Of a DNA stretch of 64,000 nucleotides, positions 10,516 to 20,046 are shown in pieces. The DNA is from Medakamo hakoo (lineage: Eukaryota > Chlorophyta > Trebouxiophyceae > Coccomyxaceae). The stretch lies in assembly GCA_026636295.1 (NCBI GenBank), contig CP089460.1:558001-622000 (forward strand), read 5' to 3'. The notes below the pieces were generated by a model. The model did no database searches. It was given only the letters and a program-made list of their open reading frames with translations, and had not been told where the DNA came from. The translations under genes and the position numbers were made by a program. Within the stretch, counting starts at the first letter, position 1; the number at the start of each line of letters is the position of its first letter.

Positions 10516-12852
10516 ATGATCCTGGACGCGCACTCGCCCGCGCCCGCCGCCGCCCGGCCTGCGGGCAGGCATAGAGACGACGAAGACGCCGCGCTCGCCG
10601 CCCCGCCCTGTGTCCCGGGCGCGGGCGCGCACACCATCCCTTCTTTTTTCAAGTCACCGGTGCGTTTGTGCAGGCAGGGGGTGTCCTGCCTCCACCTCAT
10701 CGGAAGGGCAGCGCCGGAAAAGCACCGCGGACCCCCTGTTCCACGGGTCGGCATGTGTGTCGCGCGCGAAAAAAACACGCATGCGTCTCGTTCCGTCCCT
10801 CACCCGCCCGCCGCCGCCCACGCACACACACGCACACACTCTCCCAGGCCCCACCGACCGACACCACACTGCCCTACCCGTCCAGCCTGGCGCCTGTGGC
10901 GGCGGCGTCCCTGCTCACCGCGCCGGCCCTGGAGAAATTGTTTGAGGTCGTGCGCGCGCGCGCCGCCGCCGTCGACGCGCTGAGCAGTGACGAGGACGGC
11001 GACGACAACGGGGACGGGGAGAGCGACGGCGGCGGCGACGACGCCTTGGCCGAGGGCGTCCTGGACTATGAGGCGTACCGGCAGGTGAGATGGGCGGTGG
11101 TGGGAGGGGGTGCGCGGCGGCATGCAGCAGCAGCAGCACACACACACCTTCCCTCCCGCTCTCGGTCCGCGCACCCGTTCAAAACCCTCTCACCCCCGAA
11201 AACAAACCTTGCACACCCAGGCCGCCGCCGACGCGGCCACGGCCGCCGGCCCCGCCGCCGCCCGCCTGCTGTCCGCCCGCGCCTTCTTACGCCTGGCCAC
11301 CGCCGCCGCCGCCGCGTCGGGCGACGACCACCCGCCGCCGCCGCCGGGGACGGTGCCGGTCGCGGCGCTGTGTGCGTACCTGGGCCAGCGCGCCGGCCAG
11401 CTGCAAATGCACGCCCACCTGTGCTGTTTTGCCTCCCGCCCTCCTTGCCCGGCCGACGCCGACGCGGCGGCGCCCAGCTCGTCGTCTGCGCCCTCCCCGG
11501 ACGCCTGGCTGGACGCGGGCGCCGTGGTCGCGTTCGTGGCGGACACCCTCCCCCAACTCGCAAGCTCCGGCTGTGGCGTGGCCTTCCCGGGGGCGCTCCC
11601 GCCCGCCCAGCACGCGGCGCTGGCCGCCCGCAAACTGACTTTCTTCCACGGTGCGCGGCCTGGGGGCAGGCCTGTCGCCGGCCGTGTGCGCGTGCGTGAC
11701 TTGCTGGCGGGCGCGCCGCTCGCTGAACTGCTCGACCTCCACCGGCCGCCACCACCGCCACCGGCCGCGTCCGCCGGGGACGGAGGCTCCCCGCTCCACC
11801 ACCCGGGCGGGCCGCTGGACAACTGGTTCTCCGCCGCCTCCGCCGCCCGCGTCGCCGCGCTGTTTGCGGACTTGGCGGAGCAGAAGCCCGACGGCTCCTC
11901 CTCGCCCCACCCGCCGTCCATTTCCGCGGCCGGCCTGGGCCGCCTCAACGGCGGCACGCTCTCCCCCCTGTTCGCCGCCCGCCTGGTCGAGGAGCGCGGG
12001 TCCGCGCCCGGCGGCGGCCTGTCCCTGGACGACTTTGTCTCCTTCCTGCTGGCCTGGGCGGACAGGGGGGCGCCCGCGTCGCTGCGCTGGCTCTTCCCCG
12101 CGCTGGACGTGCGGGGCGCGGGCGCGCTGACCCGGTGCGACGTCCACACCCTCTTCGACGCCGTCCGCGCCCTGTGGGTCGAGCGCGGCCAGTACCCGGA
12201 GCTGCGGACGGCCGACGTCGTCGCCGAAGTCTTTGACATGGTCGCCCCGGCAGACCCGGCGGTGCTGACGCTGGCCGATCTCATCCGGTGCGGGCGGGGC
12301 GGGGGTGGCCCTCCCCCGCCGCCCAGCGCCGCGTCCGGGTGTTGGGGCGCGGGCACCGGCGGCACCGTCGCGGGCGCGGTCGTCGGCCTGCTGGCGGACG
12401 TGTCGTGCTTCTGGGAGCACGACTCGCGCGAGGCGGCCCTGCAGGCGGCCGCGCTGCAGGCGCAGCAGCAGCAGCAGGCGGCGGCGCAGCAGGCAGTCCA
12501 ACAACAACTGCAGCCGGTCCAGGAGGCGAGCGGCGGCGGCGGCGGCGGCGGCGCGCGGTGGGAGGACGTCGACCCGGGCTGGGGCGGCGGCGAGGTGGGC
12601 GGCCGCCCCGAATCCCTGCGCGAACGGGCGGTCCGCCGCGCCGCCGCGTCGGCCGCCGCGTCGGCCGCAGCCGCGTCCGGCGACGCCGCCCCGGCCTCCC
12701 CGCCCGGCCCGGCCCCCGCGCCGCCGGCGTGTTGGGCGTTCTCCAGCCCGACCCCGAGCGAAGGGAGCGAGGCCTGGTCCGACGGCTTTGCCGTCGCGGG
12801 CGACGAGACGCCGCCGCGCGGGGGTGGTGGGGCCGCCGCACCGGCGGGTTGA
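10516..12852 (+). CDS. FASS: FASS/TON2-type PP2A B'' regulatory subunit
   Basis: Exons 10516-10659, 10848-11084 and 11221-12852 (all phase 0) give 670 residues. PP2A B'' subunits target the phosphatase; the FASS/TON2 branch organises cortical microtubules and division-plane placement in plants. The N-terminus has HTIPSFFK, matching TIPSFYK of plant FASS. The EF-hand-type core follows: DNWFSAASAARVAALF, then GTLSPLFAARLVEE, LDDFVSFLLAWADR, DVHTLFDAVRALWVERGQY, EVFDMVAPADP, LTLADLIRCG, GGTVAGAVVGLLADV and FWEHDSRE. This is the plant-type order, with the HTLF...LADL...GGTVA signature. The core is followed by about 130 extra residues rich in Gln and Ala that look disordered. The gene shares a promoter region with the NELF-A-like gene. 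Exon borders were chosen by phase and are likely but not proven. Confidence 0.88.
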
Positions 12853-13017
12853 GAGAGAGAGCACTCGTGTTGCACTTGCACATAATTGCACTGTTTTTTT
12901 TTCCTTGTTGTGTCGCCCGCCCCTCCTGTCTCCTCTCCCTGTTCCCACCAGGCCTGTGCCGCGCACACGGCCTCAGCCCACCGCGAGTGAAAGAGCGGCG
13001 GGATAGAGGGGGAGGCA

Positions 13018-14295
13018 ATGGCGGACGCGCCCGCCGCGATGGCCGCCGGCGGCACCGCCGCCGACCCGACCACCGACCCGACCACCGTCACCGCCGACCC
13101 AACCCGCCAAGAAGGCGCGGCCGCCTTGATGGCCGCCGCGGCCGCCGGCGACCTGACCACCGTCACCGCCCTGCTCGCGTCGGGCGCTGCCGACCCGGCG
13201 CACCAAGACCCGACGACCGGCCGCTCCCCGCTCATGGCCGCCGCGGCCACGGGCGCCACGCCCGTCGTGGCCGCCCTCCTCGAGTCGGGCGCGCCGTGGA
13301 ATGCGGTGGACCGGGACGGCGCCTGCGCGGGCGAGCACGCCAACGCGGGCGGCCACGCCGACACGGCCGAGTTTTTGCTGGAGGCCGGCGTGCGGGCGGA
13401 GCTGGTGCTGGGCGCGCTGGAGGCCGCCCTCAGGCGGCGGGCGCGGCCCGAGCGCGGCGGCGGGGGCGGGGGCTGCGCCGGCCCAGGCCCGTCGGCCGAC
13501 GGTCCGCCCACTCCGCCCACGCCCGCCGGCTACCTGCAGCAAGCCGTCTCCTACACAACCGGCGCGGACGGCGCGGCGTTGCTGGCCGACGAAGCCGGGC
13601 GCGGCGTCATGATGGAGTGGGAGGCGCCCCTCATGGCCGCGCACGCGCACGCCGTGTGCGCGGGGCGGTCGTCCGACGGCGACGACCCGGACGCCGCGCA
13701 CGTGCTGAACATCGGGTTTGGCCTGGGCCTGGTGGACGGCGAGATCGCGGCGCGGCGCCCGACGTCCCACACCATTTGCGAGCCGCACCCGGGCGTCCTG
13801 GCCCGCATGCGCGAGCAGGGCTGGATGGACCGGCCGGGCGTGCGCGTGGTCCCGCTCACCTGGCAAGCCGCCCTGGCGGCGGGCGAACTGAAATCACCGC
13901 GCCCGGACGGCAGGTTCACGGGCATTTTTTTCGACCCGTTCGAGGAGGGCGACGACAACGTGTGCGACTTCCACGCCACCGCCCTGCCGTCCCTCCTGGC
14001 CCGGGGCGGCACCTACTCCTTCTTCAACGGCCTCAACGCGGACAACCCGTTCTTCCACGCCGTCTCGTGCGAAGTTGTGTCCCGCCGCCTGGCGTCGGCC
14101 GGCTTTGACGCGTCCTTCGTCCGCCTTCCCCTGCCCGGCGCAGCGACGGCGGGCGAGACGTGGAGGGGGGTGACCAACGCGTACTGGCAGCTGGAGACGT
14201 ACTCGCTGCCGGTGATTGGGTGGGCGGAGGACGGCGGTGATGACGGTGGGGGTGGTGGGGGCCGGGCCGGCGGGACGACAGCCGCGGAGGAATGA
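13018..14295 (+). CDS. RMT2: Ankyrin-RMT2-type protein arginine methyltransferase
   Basis: Single exon, 425 residues. The N-terminal ~135 residues contain ankyrin-like repeats (AAALMAAAAAGDLTTVTALL and SPLMAAAATGATPVVAALL). The C-terminal SAM-dependent methyltransferase domain carries the RMT2 marks: MMEWEAPLMAAHA, the SAM loop VLNIGFGLGLVD, HTICEPHPGVLARM, FTGIFFDPFEE and GTYSFFNGL. Yeast Rmt2 methylates the delta nitrogen of an Arg in ribosomal protein uL11 (Rpl12); whether that substrate applies here is inference. An insert of Gly/Pro-rich sequence joins the two parts. The gene follows FASS on the same strand with 165 bp between. Confidence 0.88.
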   Translation: MADAPAAMAAGGTAADPTTDPTTVTADPTRQEGAAALMAAAAAGDLTTVTALLASGAADPAHQDPTTGRSPLMAAAATGATPVVAALLESGAPWNAVDRDGACAGEHANAGGHADTAEFLLEAGVRAELVLGALEAALRRRARPERGGGGGGCAGPGPSADGPPTPPTPAGYLQQAVSYTTGADGAALLADEAGRGVMMEWEAPLMAAHAHAVCAGRSSDGDDPDAAHVLNIGFGLGLVDGEIAARRPTSHTICEPHPGVLARMREQGWMDRPGVRVVPLTWQAALAAGELKSPRPDGRFTGIFFDPFEEGDDNVCDFHATALPSLLARGGTYSFFNGLNADNPFFHAVSCEVVSRRLASAGFDASFVRLPLPGAATAGETWRGVTNAYWQLETYSLPVIGWAEDGGDDGGGGGGRAGGTTAAEE

Positions 14296-14351
14296 AAAAA
14301 GCAAGCTGGATGGAGGGTGCGGTGACACGGCTGCCCCTCCCTTTCCCTTCT

Positions 14352-15155
14352 TCATTCACCCCGAGCAGCCGCACGAGCAGCCGCCACCCTCGCCGCGGGC
14401 ACGGCGGCCACGGCACTCGCCGCCGCGGCCGCCGCGCCCGCCGCCGCCCGGTGTGCGCGTGCGACCTCGGCCCGCAGGTGGGCCAGCGACGTCCGGCCGG
14501 CGGACGCCACGCCGTCCAGGCGGGCCGTCAGGTCGGCGATGGCGGTCGATTCGGTCGCCGCACGTGACCGGGCTGCGGCGGCGGCGGCTGCTTCCAGGGC
14601 GGCGACGCGGCGGGCAAGGGACCGGCACCCGCGGCAGGGGGCGGGCCGAGGGGCCCGCGCGCGCGGCCGCGGCGGCGGCCCGGCCGCCAGCGCGGCGTCC
14701 AGGGCGGCCGCCGTATCGGCCCCCCAGTCTTGTGGACATTCGTCCTCGCTGCACGAGCAGCACTCAGCGGGCGGCGGCGGCACGCTCAGGCCCGCCCGCG
14801 CCGCCGTCGCCGCGTCGGCTGCGCGAACGCGCGCCGCGGCTGCCGTGGCGGCCGCCCTTGTGGCGGCACCAGCGGCTGCCCGGCGAGCCGTGTCGGCTGG
14901 GTCGCGGGCCAGGGTGGACAGGTCGTGGATGGTGGACTGCGTGAGCGGGGGTGGGTGGGTGGAGTGTGTGTGCGGACGCCGGTGAGAGAGCGCGCGGGGT
15001 GGGAAGGCGAGCAGCCTCAAACGAGTGGGTGGTTGGGTTTGCGCGAGCGCGCTCCCCTGGCTTGTCTTCGGCGACTCACACGGCGTGTCGCCCCATCTCT
15101 GACCAAACGACACACTCACGTCCCAGGCAGGACGGCGCGGAGAGGCGGGCGGCAT
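14352..15155 (-). CDS. Ala/Arg-rich orphan protein with a Cys cluster
   Basis: Complement of a short first exon 15120-15155 (12 residues) and exon 14352-14936; both splice sites are consensus and phase 0, giving 206 residues. I do not recognise the family. The protein is mostly Ala and Arg with heptad-like spacing around residues 110-190 (RRVAALEAAAAAAARSRA, TAIADLTARLDGV), consistent with a coiled coil. Before it lies a compact Cys-rich patch, ECCSCSEDECPQDWG, and a lone CRGC. No signal peptide or membrane span is evident. It is head to head with the ankyrin gene (150 bp). The Ala-rich composition is also what any GC-rich frame yields, so the model could be wrong; the splice sites and divergent layout are the support. 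Confidence 0.5.
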   Translation of the reverse strand: MPPASPRRPAWDVSVSFGQRWGDTPCESPKTSQGSALAQTQPPTRLRLLAFPPRALSHRRPHTHSTHPPPLTQSTIHDLSTLARDPADTARRAAAGAATRAAATAAAARVRAADAATAARAGLSVPPPPAECCSCSEDECPQDWGADTAAALDAALAAGPPPRPRARAPRPAPCRGCRSLARRVAALEAAAAAAARSRAATESTAIADLTARLDGVASAGRTSLAHLRAEVARAHRAAAGAAAAAASAVAAVPAARVAAARAAARGE

Positions 15156-15305
15156 GGTGCGGATGCGGATGCGCGGTCGGCGGCGACGGAGAGGAAAAAG
15201 GAATGACAGAGAGAGAGAGACAGAGGGAAAGGGTGGGCGAGCGACCGACCCATAACTCCATTTTCCCAGGCACACCAGGGGGACACAGCGGGGGGGGGTT
15301 TCGCC

Positions 15306-16525
15306 ATGCCACCGCCCGCACCGCCCGCGTCCACGCAGGCGTCGTCAAGCGCCGCAGCACCGGTCCCGGACGGCGTCGTCATCGAAGACGGCATCCTCAA
15401 GGTGCGCGGCGGGTCGTGTGAGAGGCGGCGTGTGTTGCGCAAAGGGCCACCACTCCCTCTCCGACCTGGACCTCCTCCCCCCCCAAAACGCACGCACAGT
15501 CCATCCATGGCTACACCTGGCCGGGCATCGAGTACGGCGAGCCGCCCTCGCCCAAGTACAGCTTTTTTGAGGTGAGGGGGATGGGGGGTGGGAGGAGGAG
15601 GGAGAGGGCAGTAGGCGTTGTTTTTTTTTTTTGCCTCCACCCACCCCACCCATTCCCTCAACCTCCACCCCCACCCATCCCTTCAACCTCCACCCCCACC
15701 CCCCTCCGTTTTTTTTAGTACATCGACGCCCTGCGCGCCGACGACCTGGACCGCTTCCGCGCCATCGAGGCCGCCGCTGGACACTGGTGGCACCCCGCCC
15801 TGGACCGGGGCGCGGGCACGGCGCTGCACTTGGCCGTCGACGCCGGCGCGCTGCGGGCTGTGAAGTTTTTGATACGCGAGCGCGGCGCGGCCGTCAACGC
15901 CCGGGACGCCCGCCCGCACGGCGGCTGGACGCCCCTGCACCGGGCCGCCGTCGTGGCCCACCACACGCACGTGCCGGGCATGGCCGTGTTTGAAGCGCTG
16001 CTGGCCGCGGGCGCGGACCCGGCCGCGACGGTGACCGTGGCGGACGGGGGCGGGGGTGGGCACTGGTGGTGGAGCGGCGACGGCGGGGCGGCGGCCGGGC
16101 CGCACCCTCCGCCCGCCCCGCCGCCCACCCGCACCCTGACCGCCCTGGACCTGGCCGTGTCCAAGGGCGCCGGCTGGGAACCGGGCGCCGTGCGTGCCCG
16201 GCTGGCGGCCGCGATCGCGGCGGCGGAGGGGGTCCCGCGCGCGCCGGCCGTGCTGCCGTACTCGGGGCCGGCCGTCGGCCCGGCCGCGGCGCGCCTCCTC
16301 GCCGCCTGGGCGTCGCTGCCGCCGCGCTACCCTCCGCCGACCTGGCGGCCGCCCCCGCCCGCCGGTTTCCTGGACGCGGGCGGCACGCGCACGGGACCCT
16401 GGGCGCCCGCTGGGAGCGCGGGCGACGGGTCCCATTTCGTGAGGCCCATGACTGAGGCGGAGGTGGCGGCCGCCGCCGCGGCCGCGGCCGCGGTCGAGGC
16501 CGGCAGCGGAGGAGGCGTCGTGTGA
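15306..16525 (+). CDS. Ankyrin-repeat protein
   Basis: Exons 15306-15401, 15500-15571 and 15719-16525 (all phase 0) give 324 residues. After a short Ser/Pro/Ala leader comes the motif DGILKSIHGYTWPGIEYGEP, then at least two ankyrin repeats: GTALHLAVDAGALRAVKFLI and GWTPLHRAAVVAHHTHVPGM, with a third, LTALDLAVSKG. The C-terminal third has a Trp/Pro-rich segment (YPPPTWRPPPPAGFLD) and ends in an Ala-rich helix. Ankyrin repeats bind other proteins; the partner is unknown. Both introns are G-rich at the 5' side and C-rich before the acceptor. It lies head to head with the orphan gene and converges on the TLC gene, with only 58 bp between stops. Confidence 0.78.
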
Positions 16526-16583
16526 CAACACACAACATGCACAGCCCGTTCTACTCCCGCGTCGCCTGTTCTTTTACAGTCTC

Positions 16584-17598
16584 TCACGCCGCTTTGGGCC
16601 GGTGCGCCCGCTGCGCGCCCGCCCCCTTCCTCCCGCTTCCCCTCCCACTCCCCGCACCACCCGTGTGGCCCAGCGCCCGCGCGGCCGCTTTCACAATCAG
16701 CACCATCCAGTACAGGTTGAGAACGTACCCGACCGCGAACAGGGCGACGACGGCGACGTGGCCCGCCGGCATGCCGGGCGCGGCCCAGTGCGCGCGCCGG
16801 GCGGGGGACAGCAGGTCGTACAGCCCCGCGCCGTAGCAGGCGACGCGCGCGATGAAGAACAGCAGCGCGACGACCAGGCCGTTGATGGCGTACCGCCGCT
16901 CGGCCTTGCGCCCCGCCGCCGCCAGGTGCCACCTGTAATTGACAAAGGGCGTGGACACCTCGCACCAGGACAGCCAGACAAAGGGGAAGGCCATGATGGA
17001 GTGGGCGAGGACGTAGGCGGCGGCCGGGATGAAGAGCGCGTGGTGGAACAGGCCGGCCGGGTCTTTGAGCGTGGCGTAAAAGGCGACCATGGCGGCGCCG
17101 TCGTAGAGCAAGTACCCCAAGAAAATGCGGGCAAAGACGTCGGGCGCCCAGGCGTAGCCTACGACGGCCTGCTTTTCGGTGTAGGAGAAGGATTCGGCGA
17201 AACAGATGACGGAGCCTGGTGGGGGTGGGACGGGAAGGTTTGGGGGGGGGGGGGGGGGTTCGTGAGAGAGGTGCGCGCGCGCTGTCTCCGCACAAAAGTG
17301 CGCCGTGTGAGCCCGCCCACTCCTTTTTCCTGCGCCAAAACCACGACCATCAAGACGCACCAACCGTGAGCACAATGGCGTGCAGCGTGGACACCACCCG
17401 CAAGTTCCATTCCAGGGCGTCGCCGGCGGAAAGGCGGCGTTTCGGCGAGCGTGGCAGCGCGAGCCCCGTCGCCTGCAGGAACGCAAACACGACCGCACAC
17501 ACGGCCGCCGACCCCAGGATTGTGGCCGGCCCGCTGCCGGGCAGCGCGCCGGGCGGCGGCACGCTCAGCCGGGTGAGGACTTCGGTGATGGCGGACAT
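16584..17598 (-). CDS. TLC-domain membrane protein (TLCD4/TMEM56-like)
   Basis: Complement of exons 17361-17598 and 16584-17215 (phase 1 junction: GTT G + GC), 289 residues. The protein is strongly hydrophobic with about six or seven spans. It follows the TRAM/LAG1/CLN8 fold of the TLCD4 type: EWNLRVVSTLHAIVLTV, then AWAPDVFARIFLGYLLYD, LKDPAGLFHHALFIP, VSTPFVNYRWHLAAAG, GLVVALLFFIARVACYG and GYVLNLYWMVLIVKAA. TLC-domain proteins act on or sense membrane lipids; this branch lacks a settled activity. The stop is followed at once by GAGAC. The intron carries a 17-G run (plus strand 17242-17258). It is head to head with NUP43, 107 bp apart, the tightest divergent pair in the window. Confidence 0.85.
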
Positions 17599-17705
17599 GC
17601 TTTTTTGTTGCGCCTGCGTCTCCGCTGTGAGCGAGTGTGGAGGGAGCCATCAGAACGTCGTTCATTTTGTTGTGTTTCGTTCGCGTCCCCGCATCACCAG
17701 CGGCC

Positions 17706-19120
17706 ATGGACCTCGACGTCGCGCTGCGCCCGACGCCGGCGCACGCGGCCCTTTACGGCAGCGGCGCCAACCCAGCTGGTGTGCGCAGCAGCTTGCATGC
17801 GTCGCGCCACTTCCTCGGCGCATCCCCTGCCTGCCTCCGCTCCCTGCCCTTTGCCCCGCCCGGCTCCGCGCCCGGGGGCGAAGGCCTGCTCGCACACCGC
17901 CTGCTGGCCATGGGCGCATGGAAGCAGGATGCAGAGGTAAGGATGTCTCAGTCGTTTTTTCTTGATGGCGCACGCGTTTTGTTTTTTGTCCCGTCCGACG
18001 CTCAACCCCTCCACCCCCACATCCAAAATCACAGCAACACCGCCTGTCCGTCTTCGACCTGCAAGTCGCCCTCGCACCAGACGGCTCCGTCGTGTCGGCC
18101 GCCCCCGAAGAACTGACGTCCTGGGTGCCGCCCGGGCGGGTGACGGCGCTGGCGACGGCGACGCTGGGCCCGGCCGCGCCCGCCGCGGCCGGCGGCGGCG
18201 GCCCGCGCACGGCCGCCGTGTTGTTGGCCACGACCGCGTCCGGCGCGCTGTGCCGCCTGCGCCTGGCCTTGCCGAGGACGCCGGGTTCCGGTCCGGGTGA
18301 CGTGGACCTGCTGGGCCTGGGCACCGACTGCGCCGGGACGGACCTGTTGCCGTGGCTGTGGCCGGGCGGGGACGGGAGTGGGAGTGGGAGCGGTCGCGCA
18401 GCTCTCACCGCCGTCGACGCTGTGGGCGCCGACGCCGGCGGCGGGCCGCCCGCCGCCGCCGTCGCGGGCGCGGACGGCGCCCTCCACCTGGTGCGCCTGG
18501 ATGCAGAGGAGGGTGGCGGGCGGGCCGCGGCCGTCGTCGCGCCCGCCCGGCCCGGCGTGGCCCTCTCGGCCGTGCGCTTTGTCGGCGGTGGTGGTCCGAC
18601 CACCCTCCTGGCCGCCGGCACGTCTGGCGTGGAGTTGTGGGATGGGCGGGCCGGGCCCTCCTCCCGCCCGGCCTGCCGCGTGGGACCGGCGGACGGCGGG
18701 ACCGGCGGGACCTGGCCCTTCCCGGCCGGCGCGCCGACCTGCCTGGCGGCCCACCCGGCGCGCCACCACTTGGTCGCGGCGGGCGGCCCGGGCGGCACGC
18801 TCGCGTTCTGGGACCTGCGCGGTGGGTCGTCCTCTCTGAAAGCCGGTCCGCTGGCCTCCACGACCGCGCCGTCGGCGTCCGCCGTCTGGGACGTCGCGTT
18901 CGACCCGGCCGCGGACGGCGGCGCGCCGGCCGCGCTGTTTGTGTCTGAAGCGGGTGAGCTGGGGTCGGCCGTCTTGGTGGAGGGCGGCGGCACTGCCTCC
19001 ACCTCCATTCTCTACGAAGAACCGGGCGGCGCGGCCGTGGCCCTGGACGCGGCAGGCCCGGACGCGTGCGTGGCGACGGACGCGGAGTGTTTGGTGTTTG
19101 TGCGGCGGGGCGGGCTGTAG
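17706..19120 (+). CDS. NUP43: NUP43-like WD40 nucleoporin
   Basis: Exons 17706-17936 and 18035-19120 (phase 0), 438 residues. The WD40-type beta propeller has poorly conserved early blades and clear late ones: GTSGVELWDGRAG, then LAAHPARHHLVAAGG, GTLAFWDLRGG and AVWDVAFDP. The late part runs parallel to animal NUP43 (CVDRHPNQQHVVATGGQDG, then SIWDVRQG and MWEVHFHP). NUP43 belongs to the Y complex (NUP107-160) of the nuclear pore scaffold. WD40 proteins are easily confused, so the name rests on those late blades and on length. Gly/Ser/Ala-rich loops lie at about residues 110 and 170. It converges on the membrane-protein gene, 34 bp between stops. Confidence 0.72.
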
Positions 19121-19154
19121 AAGGAACACCAACACACACACACGCGCGCGCGCC

Positions 19155-19736
19155 TCACCACCCGCCCGCCAGGGCCCGCCCCGCCGCGGCGGCACCCCCG
19201 GCGCTCAGCGCGCCGCCCACCTTGGCCACCAACACGCCCAGCGTCCCCACTTTGACCGCCTCGCCGAGCACGTAGAGCCCGTGCAACCACGCGGGCGGCG
19301 GCGGGTCGACCGGTGGGCGGCTGCCGGCCGCCGCCGCGATCAGGCAGCGGGCGCGCGCGTCCAGGGACGGCGTCAAGTGCAACACGCCACAGGCCAGGGT
19401 GGCGAGGGGGAGCCCGGCCAGGCGCCAGGCGGGGCCGGACGCGCCGCCCCGGACGAGGGCGGACACCAGGCCCACCGCCAGCCCCGCTTCCACCGCGTTG
19501 AGCGCACCGAAGACGTGGCGCCCGGCATCGACGGCCGCGGCTTTACTCAGGCTGGGCGCCTTGAACTTGACCCAGGCTTCCGTGAAGGAGATGGCGAGGA
19601 CGAAGGCCGCCCAGACCGTCGCGGTCAGCGTGGCGGCCGTGGCGGGCGGCAGCACGCGCGCGGCGCCAGACGACGCGAGGGCGTAGGCCGAAAACAGGAG
19701 GAGGCGGTGGCGCAAGGGTTGGGAGGGCGGCGGCAT
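19155..19736 (-). CDS. Conserved four-span membrane protein, family not recognised
   Basis: From ATG at 19736 the protein has 193 residues; the frame stays open to an ATG at 20021 (289 residues), and ATG at 19967 would give an Arg-rich leader that could be an organelle transit peptide. The core has about four hydrophobic spans. A distinctive non-repetitive segment between them, FTEAWVKFKAPSLSKAAAVD followed by AGRHVFGALNAVEAG, looks like a conserved family signature rather than low-complexity sequence. I do not know the family or function. The gene is head to head with the LSM11-like gene and converges tightly on NUP43. Start choice is uncertain because the first ~95 residues of the longer frame overlap the likely promoter. 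Confidence 0.68.
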   Translation of the reverse strand: MPPPSQPLRHRLLLFSAYALASSGAARVLPPATAATLTATVWAAFVLAISFTEAWVKFKAPSLSKAAAVDAGRHVFGALNAVEAGLAVGLVSALVRGGASGPAWRLAGLPLATLACGVLHLTPSLDARARCLIAAAAGSRPPVDPPPPAWLHGLYVLGEAVKVGTLGVLVAKVGGALSAGGAAAAGRALAGGW

Positions 19737-20046
19737 GGTGGACGGCGACGACGACGCACGGGCGACGACGGACGCGCGGGCGGTCAGGGATGGAGGCGAG
19801 TCGAGGACGCGCGTCTGGCCGCGCGTGTGCACGAGCGGCGGGCGGGCAGGGCCAGGTCCACTCCGCAGAGCCACGCACACTGGGGGTTTCAGAGAGCACT
19901 GGAGGACCTGGGCAGGGTGCGTGCGCGGCCGGGTGGTGGGCGCACGCGGCCGGGCGGCGAGGCGCATGGGAAAAGCGATTTTGACGCGCGGGAGGCATGT
20001 TTTTTTTTTCCGCTTCACCACACGCGAAAAAACAAAAGGCCCGGCG
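19737..20046. promoter_or_regulatory. Divergent promoter region, membrane protein / LSM11-like
   Basis: These 310 bp lie between opposite start codons. They contain a T-run at about 19998-20009 and otherwise no named element. Part may instead be coding for an N-terminal extension of the minus-strand protein. Confidence 0.5.

Noticed and set aside
13018-13520. Ankyrin repeats of the RMT2-like gene as a separate gene
   Set aside because: The frame is continuous with the methyltransferase domain, and ankyrin-RMT2 fusions are the known architecture of the family.
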